Assembly (NCBI GenBank): GCA_002719675.1
Contig: PBID01000005.1
Coordinates: 60,107 to 121,127 of the forward strand
Direction: 5' to 3'
Length of the DNA: 61,021 bases
Source of the DNA: Chloroflexota bacterium
GTDB taxonomy: Bacteria; Chloroflexota; Dehalococcoidia; Lucifugimonadales; GCA-2719675
Shown here: positions 8,653 to 18,328 of the stretch, piece by piece
Layout of the letters: the number at the start of each line of letters is the position of its first letter
Numbering within the stretch: the first letter of the stretch is position 1
Notes under the pieces: model-generated
Databases searched by the model: none
What the model saw: only the letters and a program-made list of their open reading frames with translations
What the model was told of the DNA's origin: nothing
Program-made: the position numbers and the translations under genes

Positions 8653-9352
8653 TGTTAATAATCCCTGATTTTAGAATTGTTTCCGCAAGAATTAAATCAT
8701 CTTGAGTAGTAATTTTAATATTTGTATTTGAACCTTCAAAAATTTTTGTTTGGTATCCTTGTGATTCAACTAAACTAGTATCGTCTGTAAATATTTCTTT
8801 TGTATTTAAAGTTTTTTGATGTGATTCTTGCAATATTTTTTGGATAAAAAATTGTGGTGTTTGAATATTCCATATTTTAGTTCTGTCTAAAGATTTGATC
8901 GAGAAATTTTCTGATGAAACAATTTTCATTGAGTCTGTTGTTTTTATTGCTACGGTAGAGCATCCGGTTTTTTTTACTTCATTAAGTCCTTGAATTAACA
9001 TCTTATTTGTTATGAAGGGTCTTGCTGCATCGTGTATAACTATGATATCTGAATCACTTAAAGATTCTATTCCGATTCTAACAGAATCTTGACGAAATTT
9101 TCCTCCAACAAAAACATGTATAGTTTTGGGGAAATTCCAATTTTCTAAATATTGTTTAATTTTGGAAATATTTGTCTCTGAAGCTATAATAGAAATTTGA
9201 TCAATTACGTGTGAATCTATTAGTGTTTTTAAGGGATACCAAAAAGCAGGGAGCCCATTTATGGGTGCAATTATTTTATCTGTACCGGACATTCTAGTAC
9301 TTATGCCTGCAGCTAATAAAATAACTCCTACCTTGTCTATAGATGAATTCAT
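8645..9352 (-). CDS. ispD: 2-C-methyl-D-erythritol 4-phosphate cytidylyltransferase
   Basis: Third step of the MEP pathway, joining CTP to methylerythritol phosphate. The N-terminal nucleotide loop LLAAGISTRMSGTDK (about 12-26), the central HDAARPFI and the later IWNIQTPQFF are family motifs. The length of 235 is standard. It is the first gene of ispD-ispF-cysS and faces a divergent hydrolase gene, so a promoter should lie in 9353-9464. The Shine-Dalgarno is weak (AGGG). Confidence 0.95.
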   Translation of the reverse strand: MNSSIDKVGVILLAAGISTRMSGTDKIIAPINGLPAFWYPLKTLIDSHVIDQISIIASETNISKIKQYLENWNFPKTIHVFVGGKFRQDSVRIGIESLSDSDIIVIHDAARPFITNKMLIQGLNEVKKTGCSTVAIKTTDSMKIVSSENFSIKSLDRTKIWNIQTPQFFIQKILQESHQKTLNTKEIFTDDTSLVESQGYQTKIFEGSNTNIKITTQDDLILAETILKSGIINNG

Positions 9353-9464
9353 TTGCCCTAGTTATTCTGATGAAATATTTGTAAAATGATTTTAGTAGTA
9401 TAATACATTATCTTCCAACTAAAAATATTATTTATAATAATGCTAATTTATCATCAGTTTCATT

Positions 9465-10637
9465 ATGAAAATTAAATATGGTTTGATAATAAAAGTTATT
9501 TTTTTAATTTGTATATTGTTTATGGTTTCAATTTTTTATAATCAAATAAGTAATTTTTTTAAAACTACTGCTTTAGTAACCCAATTATTACCATCAGTTC
9601 CTGTAAAGCCTTTAAAATATTTTTCTGATCCTCCTGTATGGGAAAAAATCGAATATACTGCTGGTGATTCAATTGTTAAAGCTGACTTGATTCTTCCTGC
9701 AACTATACATAAAAATGGCAACCCAGCAATTTTGCTTTCATTGGGTGTTGCTGTAAATGAGCCTACTAATGATGTAAGACTAATTAATTTAGCTGAAGCT
9801 CTTTCTAGATTAGGTATCATAGTTTTGATTCCCTGGACTGAAACTCAAAAAACTCATTATTTATCTAGCGAATATGAAGTGGATGCTTTAGTTAATGGAT
9901 TTAAATATTTAGAGTCTTTGCCCGAAACTAAAAGTGATAGTGTTGGAATAATGGGATATTGTACAGGTGCTTCTATGGGACTAATTGCTGCTGCTGATAA
10001 AAGAATTAGAAATGATGTTCGTTATGTTGTTTCTTTTGCAGGATACCATGATTTAAAAAATTTCTCGAAAAGCATTTTGTCTAACACAGCATACTTAGAT
10101 TCAACCACTCGTGAATGGCAGCCTGATCCTTTTGCTGTTAATCTTGTTAAAAGGCAAATTATTAATTCCGCTTTACCAGAAAAAGAATCTGAAATTTTTT
10201 CAAATATCGATTTTTCAAAAACTACTTTGTCAGATTTAAAATCTTTTGAACTTTCTCCTAGTTCAGATTCTGTGATAAATTTATTGTTTGAAACTGATTA
10301 TTCGAATGTTTCAAGAGGTATAGAAAAGTTTCCTCAAAAAACTCAAAAATGGTTAGAATATAATTCTCCAAGTTATCATAATATTCACCTACTAGCTCCT
10401 GTCTTCATAATGCATGATAGAGCTGACAATATTGTTCCTTTTGAAGAATCTAAACGTATGTATAATCAAATTTCAATGTATGTCCCAACAGAAATAACAA
10501 TTTTTGACCTTTTTTCTAATGAAATTCAATTACATGAAGATGAATCTGTAAAAAACAATCGAATTGATTTATTATCTAATGCATTGAAATTATTTTCTCA
10601 ACTTAATTCAATTATCAGAGTAATTTTCAGTAATTAA
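9465..10637 (+). CDS. Membrane-anchored dienelactone-hydrolase-like alpha/beta hydrolase
   Basis: A 390-residue protein with one N-terminal hydrophobic anchor (about 7-25), so the catalytic domain probably faces outward. The nucleophile elbow reads GYCTGAS with C166. A cysteine nucleophile is characteristic of dienelactone hydrolases, in contrast to the serine of most esterases. MHDRADNIVPF supplies the acid (D318 or D321) and H357 in LHEDES is a likely catalytic histidine. The family hydrolyses lactones or esters; the substrate cannot be told from sequence. It is followed 15 bases later by the EVE gene. Confidence 0.75.
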   Translation: MKIKYGLIIKVIFLICILFMVSIFYNQISNFFKTTALVTQLLPSVPVKPLKYFSDPPVWEKIEYTAGDSIVKADLILPATIHKNGNPAILLSLGVAVNEPTNDVRLINLAEALSRLGIIVLIPWTETQKTHYLSSEYEVDALVNGFKYLESLPETKSDSVGIMGYCTGASMGLIAAADKRIRNDVRYVVSFAGYHDLKNFSKSILSNTAYLDSTTREWQPDPFAVNLVKRQIINSALPEKESEIFSNIDFSKTTLSDLKSFELSPSSDSVINLLFETDYSNVSRGIEKFPQKTQKWLEYNSPSYHNIHLLAPVFIMHDRADNIVPFEESKRMYNQISMYVPTEITIFDLFSNEIQLHEDESVKNNRIDLLSNALKLFSQLNSIIRVIFSN

Positions 10638-10652
10638 TCAAAAGGTTTTAAA

Positions 10653-11105
10653 TTGAATAACTTAAAAAATTTTTGGTTGGTATCACAAAATTCAAATGAA
10701 TATGAAAAATATAAATCCACGAATTTTTTGGTTTGTGGTTGGCCACAAAGATTTCGAAAACGAGTCCAGAGGATGGAAGTAGGTGATAATATTATTTTAT
10801 ACAATTATATATTACGAAAGTTCATTGGAACCATTACAATTATGTCAAATTATTATATTAAAAATGAACCCTATATTGAATTAAATGATTCAGAATTAAA
10901 TCCTTATAATTATTATATTAAAACTAAACCAGATGTAGTTTTGACAGATAAAGATGCAATTCCTGCAGATGATATAGCACCGAGGCTGGAATACTTAAAA
11001 AAATGGTCTCCTGAGCGATGGCCGTTAGCCTTTTTTGATTCGTTACATTTACTTCCACAACAAGATTATAGGTTGCTAGAGAGCATTATAAATTCAAAGT
11101 CTTAG
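10653..11105 (+). CDS. EVE domain (PUA-like) protein
   Basis: A 150-residue single-domain protein that opens with FWLVSQNSNEYEKY and contains MEVGDNIILYNY, the layout of EVE/PUA-like folds. These domains read modified bases in DNA or RNA and are often found near restriction or RNA-modification genes; no such neighbour is present here. Start is TTG at 10653 with AAAGG upstream. It converges with tatD, leaving 28 bases. Confidence 0.7.
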   Translation: MNNLKNFWLVSQNSNEYEKYKSTNFLVCGWPQRFRKRVQRMEVGDNIILYNYILRKFIGTITIMSNYYIKNEPYIELNDSELNPYNYYIKTKPDVVLTDKDAIPADDIAPRLEYLKKWSPERWPLAFFDSLHLLPQQDYRLLESIINSKS

Positions 11106-11133
11106 CATTCTAATAAATTAGATGAAACATTAT

Positions 11134-11898
11134 TCAATATATTTTGCTTAACATTTTGTAAGAATTTTCATAAGTCATTTTTTGTATCTCATGTAAATCT
11201 TGATTTAATATTTCGGATAATTTTTTTGAAATATTATATAAGTGTCTTGGCTCAGTCCATTTTTCTCTATTCTTCTTAAATGGTTGAGGTGCTGCATCTG
11301 TTTCTAAAACAATATTATTTAATGGTATTTGTTTCACAGTTTCTTGAAGGACAGTGTTATTTAGAAGAGGTTTAGCAATTGAAATGTTGAATCCTAAATC
11401 TATTACTTTATTAGCGATATCGATATCACTTTGGAAGTAATGCATTGCTCCACCGACTTTATAAGCTTGTTCTTCTTTCAATATTCTTAAAGTTTCTATA
11501 TCCGCATTTCTGCTATGAAAAATAATCGGTAAATTTAGACGTACACTCAGTTTGATTTGTTCGCGAAAAGCATCATATTGAATTTTTCTGTCGGGCATGT
11601 TTTCTAAAAAATCCAAACCGATTTCACTTATAGTTACTACTTTGTTAGATGTTTTACAAAAGCTTTCTAATTTAGTTAAAATTTTTTCATTAATTGGATT
11701 AGTAAGATCCATAGGATGTAAGCCAATTCCAGAATATATAATGTCGTATTGTTTCGATAAAAGGAGTGATTTTTCACAAGAATTGATTGTTGTACTTGCT
11801 GAAATTATATTTTTGACACCTGCGGACTGAGCTCGTTTTATTATTTGAATAATTTCTGTTTCTTCATATTCTGAAATATGTGTATGTATATCAATCAT
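11134..11898 (-). CDS. tatD: TatD-family metal-dependent hydrolase (DNase)
   Basis: A 254-residue TIM-barrel hydrolase with every metal ligand of the TatD family visible: H4 and H6 in DIHTH, the glutamate in SEIGLD, histidines in IFHSRNAD and MHYFQSD, and the aspartate in LETDAAP. Members act as 3'-5' exonucleases or DNases in the cytoplasm. Its start overlaps the stop of the second SufU-like gene as ATGA, so it is the last gene of the suf operon, though a role in Fe-S assembly is not implied. Confidence 0.92.
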   Translation of the reverse strand: MIDIHTHISEYEETEIIQIIKRAQSAGVKNIISASTTINSCEKSLLLSKQYDIIYSGIGLHPMDLTNPINEKILTKLESFCKTSNKVVTISEIGLDFLENMPDRKIQYDAFREQIKLSVRLNLPIIFHSRNADIETLRILKEEQAYKVGGAMHYFQSDIDIANKVIDLGFNISIAKPLLNNTVLQETVKQIPLNNIVLETDAAPQPFKKNREKWTEPRHLYNISKKLSEILNQDLHEIQKMTYENSYKMLSKIY

Positions 11899-12350
11899 AT
11901 TTCTATCGGATTTAATGGTTTAATATTTTCAATTGATTTCCATATTAATAAAGAACATTTTTTTCTAATTTGTATTTGAGATAGAGGTTGAAAATAGATC
12001 AAATCACCTAATAACATAATTTCAGTATCGGTTATATTTTGATTATCTAACATTTTTTCAAAAATTTGGCGTGTTAAATTAATTTTTTCGGAGCTTAAAC
12101 CAATGATTAAAGTTGAAACTATAGAAGAGCTAGCTATACTTATCGAACATCCTTTAGCAATAAGTTGAAGGTCTGAAATATTAAAATTATTTTGATTGTA
12201 TTTTAAATTTAATTGTACTTCATCTCCACAAAATTTATTAATTGCGATCGCTTGATGTGTAATTAAATTAATAGGAGATTGATTTTGTGGCGCGCGCGAA
12301 TGATTTTGAATAATTGAGTTATAGAGTGTTAATATTTTTTCATCGTACAT
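11895..12350 (-). CDS. Second, divergent SufU/IscU-type scaffold or sulfur-transfer protein
   Basis: A SufU-like protein of about 151 residues. Counting from the ATG at 12350, the metal ligands of SufU are retained as C41 and D43 (FCGDEV), C68 (KGCSIS) and C132 (KKCSLL). The rest is clearly diverged from the other SufU gene at 14321. The frame extends upstream to 12386, but starting at 12350 overlaps sufS by only 11 bases and matches the family's N-terminus. In Gram-positive systems SufU is a zinc-bound sulfur acceptor for SufS, and adjacency to sufS fits. Why two copies are kept is unknown. Confidence 0.8.
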   Translation of the reverse strand: MYDEKILTLYNSIIQNHSRAPQNQSPINLITHQAIAINKFCGDEVQLNLKYNQNNFNISDLQLIAKGCSISIASSSIVSTLIIGLSSEKINLTRQIFEKMLDNQNITDTEIMLLGDLIYFQPLSQIQIRKKCSLLIWKSIENIKPLNPIEI

Positions 12351-13596
12351 TGTCAAAAAACCGTAAAGATTTACTGTAACATTCAAAAAATTTAGTTATT
12401 TCTTCTTCAGTGTTGTATATATAAAAACTAGCACGTAATGTTGCAGGTACACCTAAAGATTTCATTAATGGCATAGTACAGTGATGGCCAGTTCTTACTG
12501 CAATACCTTCGTTATCTAGCAAAGTACCTAAATCATGAGGGTGAGCAATATCTGAGTGAAACGTTAAAACACCAGATCTATTTAAAATGTTTTTGGGGCC
12601 AAAAAGAGTCGAATTGTTTTTGAGATATTTATTTTCATCAAGGATATTTAATGCAAATGCGGTTAATTCAGATTCATGTTCCCTTATTTTTGACATTCCA
12701 ATATCATTAAGATAGTCAATAGCAGAGCCGAAGGCAATAACGTCTGCAATATTAGGGGTTCCAGCTTCAAATTTCATTGGTATATCATTCCATGTGGCAG
12801 ATTCATATGAGACATCTAAAACCATTTCTCCACCTAAGAAATGTGGTTCTAAATTTTGTAGGATATCTTTTTTTACATACAAAATTCCTAATCCAGTGGG
12901 CCCCAACATTTTGTGAGCTGAAAAAACTAAAAAGTCACAATCTAGATCAGTCACATCTACTGGCATATGAGGTACACTTTGAGCTCCGTCTATTAGAACT
13001 TTTGCATTGACCGATTTAGCTTTTTTTATCAAAGTTTTGATAGGGTTTATTGTTCCCATAGAATTAGATGAATGAACTATTGAAACTAGCTTAGTATTAG
13101 AATTAATATATTCGTCTAAATATTTCAGATCTAACTCTTGATTATTGTTGATAGGAAATATTTTTAACTTAGCTTTTTTTCTTTTACAAAGTCGTTGCCA
13201 GGGTATCAGGTTACTGTGGTGTTCCATAGCTGTAACAACAATTTCATCATTTTCTTCTAAATTATCATTAGCCCAAGTCATAGAAATGATATTGATAGAT
13301 TCTGTGGTGTTACGAGTCCAAATAATGGGATTCATTTGTTTATAGTTTGGAGCATTAATGAATTTTGCAACTTTTAAACGAACATCTTCGAATTCATCTG
13401 TCGCTTTTCCGCTGAGAGTATGTACTCCTCTATGAACATTGGAATTGGTATTTTTATAATAATCAGTTAATTTATTAATTACTTGAATAGGTTTTTGGCT
13501 AGTTGCTGCATTATCTAAATACACAAGTTGTTTTTCGTTGACTATTGTAGAAAGTATTGGGAAATCTTTTCTGATTTGTGAAATATTAGGATTCAA
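12340..13596 (-). CDS. sufS: SufS-type cysteine desulfurase
   Basis: PLP enzyme that takes sulfur from cysteine for Fe-S assembly. D203 in VLIDGAQSVPH binds the PLP pyridine nitrogen, K229 in FSAHKMLGP is the Schiff-base lysine, and C373 in RTGHHCTMPLM is the persulfide cysteine. The length of 418 fits group II desulfurases. It overlaps the Rieske gene by 11 bases upstream and the second SufU-like gene downstream, so it sits in the middle of the suf transcript. Confidence 0.97.
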   Translation of the reverse strand: MNPNISQIRKDFPILSTIVNEKQLVYLDNAATSQKPIQVINKLTDYYKNTNSNVHRGVHTLSGKATDEFEDVRLKVAKFINAPNYKQMNPIIWTRNTTESINIISMTWANDNLEENDEIVVTAMEHHSNLIPWQRLCKRKKAKLKIFPINNNQELDLKYLDEYINSNTKLVSIVHSSNSMGTINPIKTLIKKAKSVNAKVLIDGAQSVPHMPVDVTDLDCDFLVFSAHKMLGPTGLGILYVKKDILQNLEPHFLGGEMVLDVSYESATWNDIPMKFEAGTPNIADVIAFGSAIDYLNDIGMSKIREHESELTAFALNILDENKYLKNNSTLFGPKNILNRSGVLTFHSDIAHPHDLGTLLDNEGIAVRTGHHCTMPLMKSLGVPATLRASFYIYNTEEEITKFFECYSKSLRFFDNVR

Positions 13597-13891
13597 TTAG
13601 GATATCTCCATTATCTGACATTTTTATGTTGAAAGTATCAATTGGTAATAGGGCAGGACCTTCAGTTGCTTCACCGGTTTTTAAATTGAATCTAGCTCCA
13701 TGTCTGGGACATTCTATTTCATTTTCTATTACTGCACCCTCACATAATTGCTCTTCAGCATGAGAGCAAATATTATCGACTGCAAATATTTCATCTTGAA
13801 TTTTGACTGTAAGAATTTCTCTGTCATCATAAAAATAAGTTACTATTTGATTATTTTTGAAGTCATTCAAATGACCAATTTTTTGATACAT
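13586..13891 (-). CDS. Small Rieske [2Fe-2S] ferredoxin
   Basis: A 101-residue soluble Rieske domain. Ligands are C42 and H44 in ICSHAEEQLC and C61 and H64 in CPRHGARF, followed by TGEATEGPA. It has no oxygenase domain and no membrane anchor, so it is likely an electron-transfer ferredoxin. Its position inside the suf operon suggests electron supply during cluster assembly, as proposed for similarly placed Rieske proteins, but that is inference. It starts 7 bases after the Rrf2 regulator stop. Confidence 0.9.
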   Translation of the reverse strand: MYQKIGHLNDFKNNQIVTYFYDDREILTVKIQDEIFAVDNICSHAEEQLCEGAVIENEIECPRHGARFNLKTGEATEGPALLPIDTFNIKMSDNGDILIES

Positions 13892-13898
13892 TTTTTCC

Positions 13899-14303
13899 CT
13901 AGTTCTGTTTAATTAAATCTTCAATGGTGGTTGAATCTAAAATTTGATTCACAGCTTGTTCAACTTCAGACCATACATTTTTTTGAGTGCATTTAGCCGA
14001 TTTGTTACATTTTGATTGACTTTCTAAGCAACAGACTGGATGAGTATTATTACCTAAAGTTCTCATAACATATCCCATTGTAATATTCGATGGTTTAATA
14101 GCGAGACGATGTCCGCCATTTGGTCCTCTTCTACTTGTGGTTACGCCAAACTTATTTAATTTATGTAAAACTTGAGCTAAAAATTGTTCAGGAATTTCTT
14201 GTCTTTTTGCAATGTCAGAAGCTTGTATATCACCTTGAAGTGAATTTTCTGCTAAATCAATTAAAGCGCGAACACCATAGTCCACTTGTATTGGAACATG
14301 CAT
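13899..14303 (-). CDS. Rrf2-family transcriptional regulator (IscR/SufR-type)
   Basis: A 134-residue winged-helix protein. Residues 1-70 hold the DNA-binding part, with IPEQFLAQVLHKL as the recognition region and RRGPNGGHRLA as the wing, both classical for Rrf2. C91/C92, C99 and C105 match the three-cysteine [2Fe-2S] pattern of IscR, so it probably senses Fe-S status and controls this operon. It sits between sufU and the Rieske gene rather than at the front. The inverted repeats at 18329-18364 before sufB are candidate operators. Confidence 0.93.
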   Translation of the reverse strand: MHVPIQVDYGVRALIDLAENSLQGDIQASDIAKRQEIPEQFLAQVLHKLNKFGVTTSRRGPNGGHRLAIKPSNITMGYVMRTLGNNTHPVCCLESQSKCNKSAKCTQKNVWSEVEQAVNQILDSTTIEDLIKQN

Positions 14304-14320
14304 TGGAATCTCCTATATTT

Positions 14321-14749
14321 CTAAGTATTTAAATCAATGATCGATTCTTTGGCAGCGTGCCAACACATTGTGGCACATTTTATTCGATTGGGATATTTAG
14401 AAAGATTTGATAAAGCTACAGAATCCCCCAAAAGATCTTCATCATAATCATTTTCTTCGTTTTGAGTAATCATTTTATGGAATTCTTGAATAGTTTTAGT
14501 AGCTGAATCAGTATCTAGATTCAGTAATAATTCAGTCATTAAAGATGCAGAAGCTTTTGATATTGCACAACCTTGGCTTTCAAATTTTAAATCTTTAATT
14601 TTATTATCTTCAAATATGAAGTAGACTGTTATTGAATCTCCGCAAAGTGGATTGAAAGCTTCATTAAATACATCAGGGTTATTAATAGTTCCAAAATTTT
14701 TTGGATTTCTATTATGTTCCATAATGATTTCTTGATATAAATCGTCCAA
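14321..14749 (-). CDS. sufU: SufU Fe-S cluster assembly / sulfur-transfer protein
   Basis: A canonical 142-residue SufU/IscU-type protein. C36 and D38 in PLCGDS, C61 in SQGCAISKASAS, and C125 in RIKCATMCWHA are the zinc/cluster ligands. The insert LLGDSVALSNLSKYP that separates SufU from IscU is present. It accepts persulfide sulfur from SufS and passes it to the SufBCD scaffold. It lies 17 bases after sufD and 17 bases before the regulator. Confidence 0.93.
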   Translation of the reverse strand: MDDLYQEIIMEHNRNPKNFGTINNPDVFNEAFNPLCGDSITVYFIFEDNKIKDLKFESQGCAISKASASLMTELLLNLDTDSATKTIQEFHKMITQNEENDYDEDLLGDSVALSNLSKYPNRIKCATMCWHAAKESIIDLNT

Positions 14750-14766
14750 AATATACCTCTAAAATT

Positions 14767-16077
14767 TCAAATAGATCGATGAATGAGGATGTCTGAGAAA
14801 AATTTTCTAATAGAAAGGGATGGAATTTGTTCTACAATTTCTTCAGCAAAACCCAGAATAAGAAGTTGCTCTGATGTTTTTTTATCTATTCCTCTACTTT
14901 GCATATAGAACATAGCTTCATCTCCGAAATAGCTAGCAGTTGCACCATGTCCACATTGAACGTCATCAGCGTATATTTCTAAACTAGGTTTTGTGTTAAT
15001 CCTGACATTTGGTGAGAGTAATAGATTTTTATCACTTTGTGTAGCTTGAGTTTTTTGTGCATTTCTTTCGACCAATACTCTTCCACTGAATACAGCTTTA
15101 GATGAATCTTTCAAAATACCTTTGTAGAAAATATTACTTTTTGTGTGTGTATTTTTATGATTTATATTAATATGATTGTCGATATGGTTCTTATCTGATG
15201 TTATGTATAGGCCATTTAAATTGCAATAAGAATATTTTTCATTCATATTTATTTCGAGTTCATTCCGTGTAATTTTTGAACCGGTTGAAAAAGAGAAAGA
15301 ATTGTAGTGCGATTTTTCATTTACAGAAACTTTAGTATTAGCAATATGATAGCCTTTGGGATTATCAATCATATATCTATAATGATTCAAAGAAGCACGA
15401 TTATTCAAATTTATTTCAACAACAGGTACATTTAGAGATGGTTGATCAGAATATGAAACATGTCCTTCAATTATAGAAGATTCAGAGCCTTCCTCACATA
15501 CTATAAGGACTCTGGGGAAAGTTGCTATTTTTTTGTCCCGGTTTGTAGTAATAAATAGAAGAGAAATTGGTCCGGTTATTTTTGTGTTTTTCTTGATATT
15601 GATCAATAAACCATCATTAATGAATGCAGAATTAATTGCAGAGAAAATGTCGTTTTCTATGTTAATAAGATTCCCTAGATTATTATTGATTATTTTATTC
15701 GACTTTGAATCAGAATTGTTGAATGTTGAGATTAAGCAATCGTCTGATATTGATCCGATATCTGTATTATTTTTATCTAATTGCCCATCAATAAAAACCA
15801 ATCGATTTGTATTAGCATTATGATTAATTAAAGAATTATCTAATGAAGTTGTAGTATATTTATCTATTTCAGATACCAGTGAAAATTTTTCTCTAGCTAT
15901 AGGATTTATATTCGAGAATTTCCATTTTTCACTATTTGAAATTTCAGCAGGGAAACCGGAATTAATAAATGAATCCATTCCATTACTTCTAAGTTCGTTT
16001 ATTCTAGAAATTCCACTTAGCTTATTTAAGTATTTTATCTGCTGTATATTTTCAAAATGATTTTTAATTTTATTCAT
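14767..16077 (-). CDS. sufD: FeS cluster assembly protein SufD
   Basis: A 436-residue protein with the beta-helix core shared with SufB. It contains the C-terminal signature DVQCGHGATASYFGDEAMFYMQSRGI, here around residues 370-395, in which the cysteine-histidine segment (QCGHGAT) is typical of SufD. It partners SufB and SufC in the scaffold where clusters are built. The N-terminal half is less conserved, as is usual. It begins 4 bases after sufC ends. Confidence 0.93.
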   Translation of the reverse strand: MNKIKNHFENIQQIKYLNKLSGISRINELRSNGMDSFINSGFPAEISNSEKWKFSNINPIAREKFSLVSEIDKYTTTSLDNSLINHNANTNRLVFIDGQLDKNNTDIGSISDDCLISTFNNSDSKSNKIINNNLGNLINIENDIFSAINSAFINDGLLINIKKNTKITGPISLLFITTNRDKKIATFPRVLIVCEEGSESSIIEGHVSYSDQPSLNVPVVEINLNNRASLNHYRYMIDNPKGYHIANTKVSVNEKSHYNSFSFSTGSKITRNELEINMNEKYSYCNLNGLYITSDKNHIDNHININHKNTHTKSNIFYKGILKDSSKAVFSGRVLVERNAQKTQATQSDKNLLLSPNVRINTKPSLEIYADDVQCGHGATASYFGDEAMFYMQSRGIDKKTSEQLLILGFAEEIVEQIPSLSIRKFFSDILIHRSI

Positions 16078-16081
16078 GTTG

Positions 16082-16828
16082 TTATGTTAATGATTTTATC
16101 CAATCATAACCTCTGAGTTCTAAGTCTTTGGCCAGTTGAGCATCTCCTGATTTAGAAATTTTCCCGTCAATGAGAACATGTACTTTTGTAGGTGTAATGT
16201 AATTCAGTAAACGTTGATAATGCGTAACTATAAGTGTTGCATTTTCTTCAGTACTGAGTTTATTAACAGATTGACCAACTGTTTTTAAAGCATCGATATC
16301 TAAACCTGAATCAGTTTCATCTAAAATTGATAATTCGGGTTTCAAAAGTGCCATTTGTAGCATTTCATTTCTTTTCTTTTCACCACCTGAAAATCCTTCA
16401 TTGACAGATCTTTTAATTAATTTTGTGTCAATTCCAATATTTTCTGATTCAACTTTAAGGATTTCATTGAATTCTCTTATGGTAGTTTCTTTCATGTTTT
16501 TAGATTTTAATTTTGCATCTAAAGATGTCTTTATGAATTGTTTCATTGGAATACCAGGTAGTTCAACAGGGTATTGAAAAGCTAGAAAAATCCCAAGATT
16601 AGCCCTTTCATCAGGCGTCAAGTTATCAATCGAGGTATTGTTAAAACTTATATTTCCTTCATCAATGATGTATTCAGGTTTTCCAGCAATAACGTTTGCT
16701 AATGTAGATTTTCCACTACCATTAGGGCCCATTATTGCATGAATTTCACCAGAGTTTACGGATAGATTTATACCTTTAAGTATTTTGATATTACCTATCG
16801 AGACGTGTAAATTTTCTATTTGTAACAT
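16082..16828 (-). CDS. sufC: FeS cluster assembly ATPase SufC
   Basis: A 248-residue ABC-type ATPase without membrane domains. Walker A is GPNGSGKST near residues 34-42, the signature reads FSGGEKKRNEM, and the Walker B extension ILDETDSGLDIDAL is specific to SufC. ATP-driven dimerisation of SufC reshapes the SufB-SufD scaffold. It lies 45 bases after sufB. Confidence 0.97.
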   Translation of the reverse strand: MLQIENLHVSIGNIKILKGINLSVNSGEIHAIMGPNGSGKSTLANVIAGKPEYIIDEGNISFNNTSIDNLTPDERANLGIFLAFQYPVELPGIPMKQFIKTSLDAKLKSKNMKETTIREFNEILKVESENIGIDTKLIKRSVNEGFSGGEKKRNEMLQMALLKPELSILDETDSGLDIDALKTVGQSVNKLSTEENATLIVTHYQRLLNYITPTKVHVLIDGKISKSGDAQLAKDLELRGYDWIKSLT

Positions 16829-16873
16829 AAAATCTCCAATAAAATATAAAAGTGATTACCAAAAAGGAAATAT

Positions 16874-18325
16874 TTAACCTACAGCACCTTCAAGACTAAC
16901 TCTTAATAATTGATTTGCTTCCATAGCAAATTCAAATGGTAATTCTTTGAATATACCACGGCAAAAACCATTAATTATCATATAATGTGCTTCTTCTTCA
17001 GAAATACCTCTTTGCATACAATAAAATAATTGATCATCACTTACTTTAGATGTAGAAGCTTCGTGTTCCATTTTAGCTGAATTATTCCTTACTTCTATAT
17101 ATGGGACAGTATGTGCACCACATTGATCACCTATGAGTAAAGAATCACATTGTGTAAAATTTGTCGAATTGGCTGCAGTAGGTAAAATTTGAACTAAACC
17201 TCTATAAGTATTATTTGAATTACCAGCAGAGATACCTTTAGCTACTATTGTAGATTTAGTATTTTTACCGATATGTATCATTTTTGTACCAGTATCTGCT
17301 TGTTGTTTATTATTGGTTAGAGCTACTGAGTAGAATTCACCTGACGAATTATCACCTTGTAGGATTACACTAGGATATTTCCAAGTAATAGCAGAACCTG
17401 TTTCGACTTGCGTCCACGAAATTTTTGAATTATTACCTAAAGCTTTAGCCCTTTTTGTAACAAAATTATATACCCCACCTTTACCTTCGCTGTCACCAGG
17501 ATACCAATTTTGTAATGTAGAATATTTTATTTCAGCATTGTCTAATGCTACTAATTCGACGACGGCAGCATGCAATTGATGGGTTTTTCGCATAGGTGCT
17601 GTGCAACCTTCTAAGTAACTAACGTAGGAACCTTCGTCTGCAATAATTAATGTCCGTTCAAATTGGCCAGTTTCTTCAGCGTTGATACGAAAATAAGTCA
17701 TTAGTTCCATAGGGCATTTGGTATTTTTAGGTACGTAAACAAATGAACCATCACTAAAAACAGCAGAATTTAATGATGCGAAAAAATTATCACTATAAGG
17801 AACAACTGAACCATAATATTTTTCAAGCAATTCAGGGTGTTTTTGTGCAGCTTCACTGATGGAACAAAATATAACTCCAGCATCTTCGAGTGTTTTTTTG
17901 TAAGTTGTAGCAACAGAGACACTGTCAAAAATAGCATCAACAGCAACTCCAGCCAATTTTTTTTGTTCTTCGAGCGGTATTCCTAACTTATTGAAAGTTT
18001 CTATCAATTCTGGATCAGCATCTTCAAGACTATCTAATTTAGGTTGTTTAATAGGGGCTGCATAATAATGAATATCATTATAATCTATAGATTCGTAATC
18101 AATCATAGCCCAATCGGGCTCTTCATCTTTTTGTTTTTTCCAATATTCATAAGCTTTAAGCCTAGAGTTTAATAAGAATTCAGGTTCATTTTTTTTCTTA
18201 GATATCATGCGTATAATATCTTCACTTAGACCTTTAGGGGCAATTTCAGAATTAACATCAGAAACGAATCCCCATTTATAATCGGATGAAATATTAGATT
18301 TACGTGAGATAGTTTTTTGCGACAT
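16874..18325 (-). CDS. sufB: FeS cluster assembly scaffold SufB
   Basis: The main scaffold subunit, 483 residues. Strong family matches are [37 protein letters not shown] and [20 protein letters not shown]; the first cysteine of the last motif is the conserved cluster-forming residue. It is the first gene of the operon; promoter and operator-like repeats lie in 18329-18392. The ATG at 18325 immediately follows the palindrome at 18329-18341. Confidence 0.98.
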   Translation of the reverse strand: MSQKTISRKSNISSDYKWGFVSDVNSEIAPKGLSEDIIRMISKKKNEPEFLLNSRLKAYEYWKKQKDEEPDWAMIDYESIDYNDIHYYAAPIKQPKLDSLEDADPELIETFNKLGIPLEEQKKLAGVAVDAIFDSVSVATTYKKTLEDAGVIFCSISEAAQKHPELLEKYYGSVVPYSDNFFASLNSAVFSDGSFVYVPKNTKCPMELMTYFRINAEETGQFERTLIIADEGSYVSYLEGCTAPMRKTHQLHAAVVELVALDNAEIKYSTLQNWYPGDSEGKGGVYNFVTKRAKALGNNSKISWTQVETGSAITWKYPSVILQGDNSSGEFYSVALTNNKQQADTGTKMIHIGKNTKSTIVAKGISAGNSNNTYRGLVQILPTAANSTNFTQCDSLLIGDQCGAHTVPYIEVRNNSAKMEHEASTSKVSDDQLFYCMQRGISEEEAHYMIINGFCRGIFKELPFEFAMEANQLLRVSLEGAVG

Positions 18326-18328
18326 AAC

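Noticed and set aside
12291-12299. GCGCGCGC run, unusual in an AT-rich genome
   Set aside because: It lies inside the second SufU-like gene and is explained by ordinary codons (Ser-Arg-Ala); no further structure.
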